Source: Parcubacteria group bacterium Greene0416_79 (GTDB lineage: Bacteria; Patescibacteriota; Minisyncoccia; Phycocordibacterales; UBA10002). From it: a stretch of DNA of 7,538 bases. Under the pieces are notes generated by a model. It saw only the letters and a program-made list of their open reading frames with translations. It was not told where the DNA came from and ran no database searches. Below are positions 4,426 to 7,538 of the stretch, piece by piece; within the stretch, counting starts at the first letter, position 1; each line of letters begins with the position of its first letter. The position numbers were made by a program, and so were the translations under genes. The stretch is from NCBI GenBank assembly GCA_007375655.1, contig VMES01000011.1:1-7538 (forward strand), in the 5' to 3' direction.

Positions 4426-4890
4426 CGCAATATCAGTCACCAGGTACTCCACCGCTCCTCCCGGGGTCTTCGCGGTAAATGTCTCTCCTTTCTTCTTCCC
4501 GAGCATGGCCTGTCCGAGCGGAGAATCAACGGATAATTTCCCCTTGGAGATGTTTGACTCTTCGGAACTGACGAGGTTATAGGCCCTCTGCTCCTGCCCG
4601 CCCGACCGCTCCACCGTAACGACGGAACCGATGTCAGCCACTTCGCTGTGATGCGGTTTCATAATGACCGCGGACTGAAGCAGAACTTCAAGCTTCTGGA
4701 TGCGGTCTTCAATGTTCGCCTGCATCTCCCGGGCTTCGTGATACTCCGCGTTTTCTGAAAGGTCGCCGAGCGACTTGGCATACTCAAGATTCTCGGCAAC
4801 CTCCTTGCGGCGCACGGTCTTAAGATGCTCAAGCTCTTTTTCAAGCTCGGCGTATTTTTCTTTCGTGAAATACGAAGCAGAAGCAGTCAT
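4423..4890 (-). CDS. greA: Transcript cleavage factor GreA
   Basis: A 155-residue protein of normal GreA length. GreA inserts its coiled coil into the secondary channel of RNA polymerase and stimulates cleavage of backtracked RNA. The N-terminal coiled coil covers about residues 8-77. Its tip motif LGDLSENAEYHEARE is at 41-55, with the catalytic acidic pair D43 and E46. The C-terminal FKBP-like domain has SPLGQAMLGKKKGE at 123-136. The start at 4890 has the best Shine-Dalgarno of the operon (AAGGA, 4 nt before ATG). It lies 29 bp after mrdA and ends in a TAG that begins a dispersed spacer repeat. Confidence 0.96.
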   Translation of the reverse strand: MTASASYFTKEKYAELEKELEHLKTVRRKEVAENLEYAKSLGDLSENAEYHEAREMQANIEDRIQKLEVLLQSAVIMKPHHSEVADIGSVVTVERSGGQEQRAYNLVSSEESNISKGKLSVDSPLGQAMLGKKKGETFTAKTPGGAVEYLVTDIA

Positions 4891-4919
4891 AGGTTCCTTA
4901 TCGCGATGGTCACGCCATT

Positions 4920-6656
4920 CTACTGTATCACCCCGAAGGGGTCAACTTTTGGCGCAAGGTAGAGGGGAGTATAGACGCTCATCCACTCAAGGAGGCGGCG
5001 CGCGGCGAAGAGCGCGCCCACGGTATTGCCGCTTGGTCCCCGCTCCAGCACGATTGCAAACGCAAACCGCGGCGCCTCATACGGGAAAAAACCGATAACC
5101 CACGAGTTGACGAGACGTTTCGTCCTTCCGACTTCCGCGGTCCCGGTCTTTGCCGCAACCGAGACCGCGGGCAGATTGATTCCAACTGCGGTGCCGGAGC
5201 GCACTGCCTCGCGCATGCCCTCGCGGACCACAGAGAACGATGCATCCGACCCTTGAACGAGCGAGTAGACCGGCGGCTCATCCGGCTCTCTCACAATCCG
5301 CGGCTCAAGGAGCTTCCCTCCGTTTGCAAGCGCGGCCACGGCGCGCGCCGCCTGCAAGGGCGTTACCTGAAACCCGTACTGGCCGATGGCGGTGTGATAC
5401 GTGTTGCCGAGCCGCCACTCTTCCCCTTGAAAATGCTCCTGCTTCCACCGAGGACTCGGTACGACCCCGGCCGCGCCAAAAAAAGGATTGTTGCTCGGCA
5501 ATTCGCCAAATCCGAAGAGGTGAAAGTATCGCGCGAGCGCGTCAATGCCGAGCCCGCGCTGTTTCTCAAACCCGCCGCCGATGATATAAAAATAAATATC
5601 GGAGGAGAGGGCGAGGGCGCGGCGCATAGAAACCCACCCATGCGCCCGCCAATCCCGAAAGAGTGTCGGACTTTTCTGGTCATACGGATTCGGCACCGAG
5701 AGGAGACCGGAACTATACAGTTCGGTCTCCGGCGCGATGATTCTCTCCTCAAGCGCCGCAAACGCCACGAACGGCTTGACGATGGAGCCGGGACTATAGA
5801 GTCCGTCTGTCGCGCGGTTGAGAAACGGTGTGCGGGTGTCGGATACAAAGCGTGCGATGCGCGCGCGGTCTTCCCCGTCCGTGAGCGCCTGCGAATCATA
5901 TTCGGGGACGCTGACCAGCGCAAGAATCTCCCCATTCAAAACATCAATCACTACTCCTGCTCCTCCCGTAAAGCCACGCTCATCCGCCACAAAGGCGATA
6001 CTGTCGTAGAGGGCTTGCGAAACGCGCGCATCAACCGTCGCGCTCCGGTCGGTCCCATCCCGCGCTCGTCTAAACACGCTCTCCGACTTCGGCGCGCCGA
6101 GCGCATCCGTCTCAACAATTTTGAGCCCATGCGAAGGCGCAACGTATTCGTTGAAGTATTTCTCTATGCCCGCCATGCCCTCAAAATCAACCTGATAATA
6201 AAAACCGAAACGGTCTTTCTTCGGATAGTTCAAAAAACCGAGGACATGCGAGAGTCCGCGCCTCTTGGCGTAGCGCCGCTTCGCAACGACTCCTACGGAG
6301 TCGCTCGGCTCATTCCACGCAAGCGGCTCGCCGGTCCGGTCATAGATGATGCCGCGCTCGCCGAAGAGGAGCGTATGCCGGAGACGATTCTCCTCGCTGC
6401 GTTTTTTGTACGCGTCCCCCTGATAGAGCTGCAGCGCAAAACTCTTTCCAAGAAAGATGAGGGAAAATAAAAGAAAGACCAGGCCGGTCACGGCGATGGT
6501 ACGCCGTGACACCGGGCGCTCCAGGCGCCCCTCAAACTGATGAGGGTTAAAACGCGGAAGGTTGCGGGCGTCAAGAAAAATCTCATCGGGGTCAAGTGGC
6601 GTGTCTCGCGGCGCTTTGCGCCGCCGGATGAGATGCGTGAAGAAAGAAAACAACAT
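4920..6656 (-). CDS. mrdA: Penicillin-binding protein 2, elongasome transpeptidase
   Basis: A 578-residue class B PBP that cross-links peptidoglycan during side-wall elongation. Order: a cytoplasmic tail of about 50 residues, an anchor helix at about 54-76, the pedestal motif ERGIIYDRTGEPLA (100-113), then the transpeptidase domain from about 230. Catalytic motifs are S291-I-V-K294 (SxxK, in YSPGSIVKP), S351-S-D353 (the S-x-D form expected of the PBP2 subgroup rather than S-x-N) and K503-T-G505. HGWVSMRRALALSSDIYFY and GQYGFQVTPLQ (425-435) are also PBP2-like. The length is slightly below E. coli PBP2 (about 630). It is preceded by mreC and mreD, which supports the elongation role over a divisome role. 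It starts 10 bp after mreD with no clear Shine-Dalgarno, so coupling is likely. A 7-bp hairpin (6608-6624) lies within codons 11-16. Confidence 0.95.
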   Translation of the reverse strand: MLFSFFTHLIRRRKAPRDTPLDPDEIFLDARNLPRFNPHQFEGRLERPVSRRTIAVTGLVFLLFSLIFLGKSFALQLYQGDAYKKRSEENRLRHTLLFGERGIIYDRTGEPLAWNEPSDSVGVVAKRRYAKRRGLSHVLGFLNYPKKDRFGFYYQVDFEGMAGIEKYFNEYVAPSHGLKIVETDALGAPKSESVFRRARDGTDRSATVDARVSQALYDSIAFVADERGFTGGAGVVIDVLNGEILALVSVPEYDSQALTDGEDRARIARFVSDTRTPFLNRATDGLYSPGSIVKPFVAFAALEERIIAPETELYSSGLLSVPNPYDQKSPTLFRDWRAHGWVSMRRALALSSDIYFYIIGGGFEKQRGLGIDALARYFHLFGFGELPSNNPFFGAAGVVPSPRWKQEHFQGEEWRLGNTYHTAIGQYGFQVTPLQAARAVAALANGGKLLEPRIVREPDEPPVYSLVQGSDASFSVVREGMREAVRSGTAVGINLPAVSVAAKTGTAEVGRTKRLVNSWVIGFFPYEAPRFAFAIVLERGPSGNTVGALFAARRLLEWMSVYTPLYLAPKVDPFGVIQ

Positions 6657-6666
6657 ACGGAAAGAA

Positions 6667-6939
6667 TTACCGGAGCGAAAAACCGCCGACCATCATTCTC
6701 CCCTTGATGAAACGCGCCGCGAAATAGAGAAGCAACGTTGCGGTTGAAAGCATAAATTGGAATCCTCCGAAGCGGGGTGTCGGGACTCCATACAGCGCAT
6801 CCAAAAAGAAGGCGAGAAGCAGTACTTCATAGAACGGTTCAAAGAGAAAAAAAAACAAAAACCCCACAGGAAGCGTAACCCACCACGGGAGAAAAAGAGC
6901 TCCGATGAACAGAAAGGCGTCTGCGAGGAATCGTTTCAT
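6667..6939 (-). CDS. mreD: Short MreD-like integral membrane protein
   Basis: A 90-residue, very hydrophobic protein with perhaps three or four membrane segments (about residues 5-20, 21-35, 36-50 and 60-77), including FFFLFEPFYEVLLLAFFLDALYG. Many MreD proteins have about 160 residues and five or more spans. The FxDxxYG-like turn after the third segment (FFLDALYG, 44-51) recalls the conserved LGLLxDLLxG region of MreD. Its location between mreC and mrdA makes MreD the natural reading. The ATG at 6939 lies 16 bp after the mreC stop, with an AAGGA 12 nt upstream. The call rests on synteny and topology. It appears to be a natural short version rather than a broken gene, since no frameshifted remainder is seen. 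Confidence 0.72.
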   Translation of the reverse strand: MKRFLADAFLFIGALFLPWWVTLPVGFLFFFLFEPFYEVLLLAFFLDALYGVPTPRFGGFQFMLSTATLLLYFAARFIKGRMMVGGFSLR

Positions 6940-6955
6940 AAAGTATGGGTATCCT

Positions 6956-7538
6956 TCATTCCGCGCCTGCCGCGGAGCCCCTCACGATATCCACAAAAAA
7001 GAGGGACCAGAGCGAAACCGGATGCTTAAAATAAATCGTGCGGAAAGAATTCGTGTCGCCGCCACGAAGCGCCCCAACCGTCCCGAAGAGCACCGCATCC
7101 CTGCCGGGCAAGACGATGGGGTCCCCGATCTCCACTTCAACCGTTCGCGGAAGTGTTACCCGAAATGTGCCGGCGCCTTCGCCGACCGCATCGGCCGGCA
7201 CCGGCGCGCCGCGGTGCAAGATGCGTATGGGCGTCTTCCTCCCGGGAGCGGAATGAAGTTCCGCAAGAGCGGTCTCGCCAAAGACCGAGCGAATGGTGCC
7301 AAGCGAGACCGCGCCAACCCGCACCTCGTCTTCCGCCGCGACTCCCTCTAAACGGCCCGCATCAAGAACAAGCGTATCATACACTGTCTTTGGAGGAGAG
7401 AGGAGCACCGCCGCCCGAATGCGAGGCGCCTCCCGGGAAGAAAGCGAGTCAAGAGCTTTGAGCGCCGCGTTCTCTTCAAGCAGCGCCGTCCGGTCAAGGA
7501 GGAGAATCTCCTGACCGGCGCCTACACGCGGACCGATG
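6956..7538 (-). CDS. mreC: MreC, rod-shape scaffold protein, C-terminal part (partial)
   Basis: The frame enters from the right edge and gives 193 residues to a TGA at 6958-6956. It opens with a heptad-rich segment (DRTALLEENAALKAL, about residues 15-29 of the visible part), the end of the MreC coiled coil. Next comes the beta-rich domain, with the marker LSPPKTVYDTLVLDAGRLEGV, then VRVGAVSLGTIRSVFGETALAEL, a VEVEIGDPIVLPG turn, and a C-terminal IYFKHPVSLWSLFFVDIV. MreC is an anchored periplasmic protein that activates PBP2 and links to MreB. It is followed at 16 bp by mreD. The first ATG- or GTG-like codon in view (GTG at 7408) is internal, not a start. Confidence 0.88.
   Translation of the reverse strand, partial: IGPRVGAGQEILLLDRTALLEENAALKALDSLSSREAPRIRAAVLLSPPKTVYDTLVLDAGRLEGVAAEDEVRVGAVSLGTIRSVFGETALAELHSAPGRKTPIRILHRGAPVPADAVGEGAGTFRVTLPRTVEVEIGDPIVLPGRDAVLFGTVGALRGGDTNSFRTIYFKHPVSLWSLFFVDIVRGSAAGAE

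Noticed and set aside
4371..4430. LysRS start at 4430
   Set aside because: The 20 added residues (RRTHPKTYHLGL...) come from the spacer repeat, overlap greA and are not family-like. MASLDDIR at 4370 is normal.
6287..6303. Perfect 7-bp hairpin CGACTCC-TAC-GGAGTCG in mrdA
   Set aside because: It lies mid-gene and simply encodes a D-S-V-G-V stretch. There is no U-run and no other copy, so it is taken as chance.
5253..6470. A long open frame (about 405 codons) on the plus strand opposite mrdA
   Set aside because: It is antisense to a fully conserved PBP2. Its product is low in hydrophobic order and rich in R, and it resembles no family. It is open because of GC-rich codon use in mrdA.
6608..6624. 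GCGGCGC-TTT-GCGCCGC hairpin near the mrdA start
   Set aside because: It encodes the R-R-R-K-A-P tail, where GC-rich arginine codons easily give such stems. It is mentioned in the gene entry but not claimed as regulatory.
1..7538. CRISPR array, integrase, toxin-antitoxin or defence genes
   Set aside because: No regularly spaced repeats and no protein of these kinds in any frame; every credible gene is core wall, division, transcription or translation.

Overview
All confidently called genes lie on the minus strand, so transcription runs from high to low coordinates. The set is MreC (partial), a short MreD, PBP2, GreA, LysRS, MraZ, RsmH, an FtsL-like protein and FtsI (partial). This joins the end of a rod-shape (mre/mrd) operon to the start of a division-and-cell-wall (dcw) cluster. 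The source is a bacterium using the standard code: UGA ends mreC and the FtsL-like gene, which argues against code-25 lineages such as Absconditabacteria. The miniature MreD, small FtsL, divergent family motifs and spacers filled with repeats resemble Patescibacteria (CPR), perhaps Parcubacteria. That assignment is an inference and was not tested by any search.

Upstream operon (7538 to 2907): mreC, mreD, mrdA, greA and lysS follow each other with gaps of 16, 10, 29 and 52 bp, and are probably one transcript. MreC, MreD and PBP2 are the elongasome scaffold and transpeptidase. Where rodA often follows mrdA, this window has greA (rescue of paused RNA polymerase) and lysS (tRNA charging).

Intergenic region (2906 to 2017): about 890 bp without a convincing gene, but dense in structure. 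Following transcription it holds a triple heptamer at the lysS stop, a hairpin-rich repeat (2723-2866), a degenerate low-complexity tract, a 158-bp element with perfect 17-bp terminal inverted repeats and apparent TA flanks (2373-2530), a strong bidirectional terminator (2299-2345), two exact DnaA boxes (2287-2306), four helically phased GTGG-type boxes that fit MraZ operators (2224-2271), and a possible 38-codon leader ORF with a good ribosome binding site.

Division operon (2016 to 1): mraZ, rsmH, an FtsL-like gene and ftsI in the canonical dcw order. Spacers are an 80%-range AT-rich repeat between mraZ and rsmH, and a 13-bp inverted repeat plus a second copy of the hairpin-rich repeat between rsmH and ftsL. 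ftsL and ftsI overlap by 11 bp.

The genes themselves are mostly conventional. The unusual content is in the spacers. Four genes (lysS, greA, rsmH, mraZ) have stop codons that are the first bases of, or lie inside, a repeated spacer element. Two copies of one repeat share an outer frame but carry different internal hairpins. The dcw promoter region appears to combine MraZ and DnaA sites.
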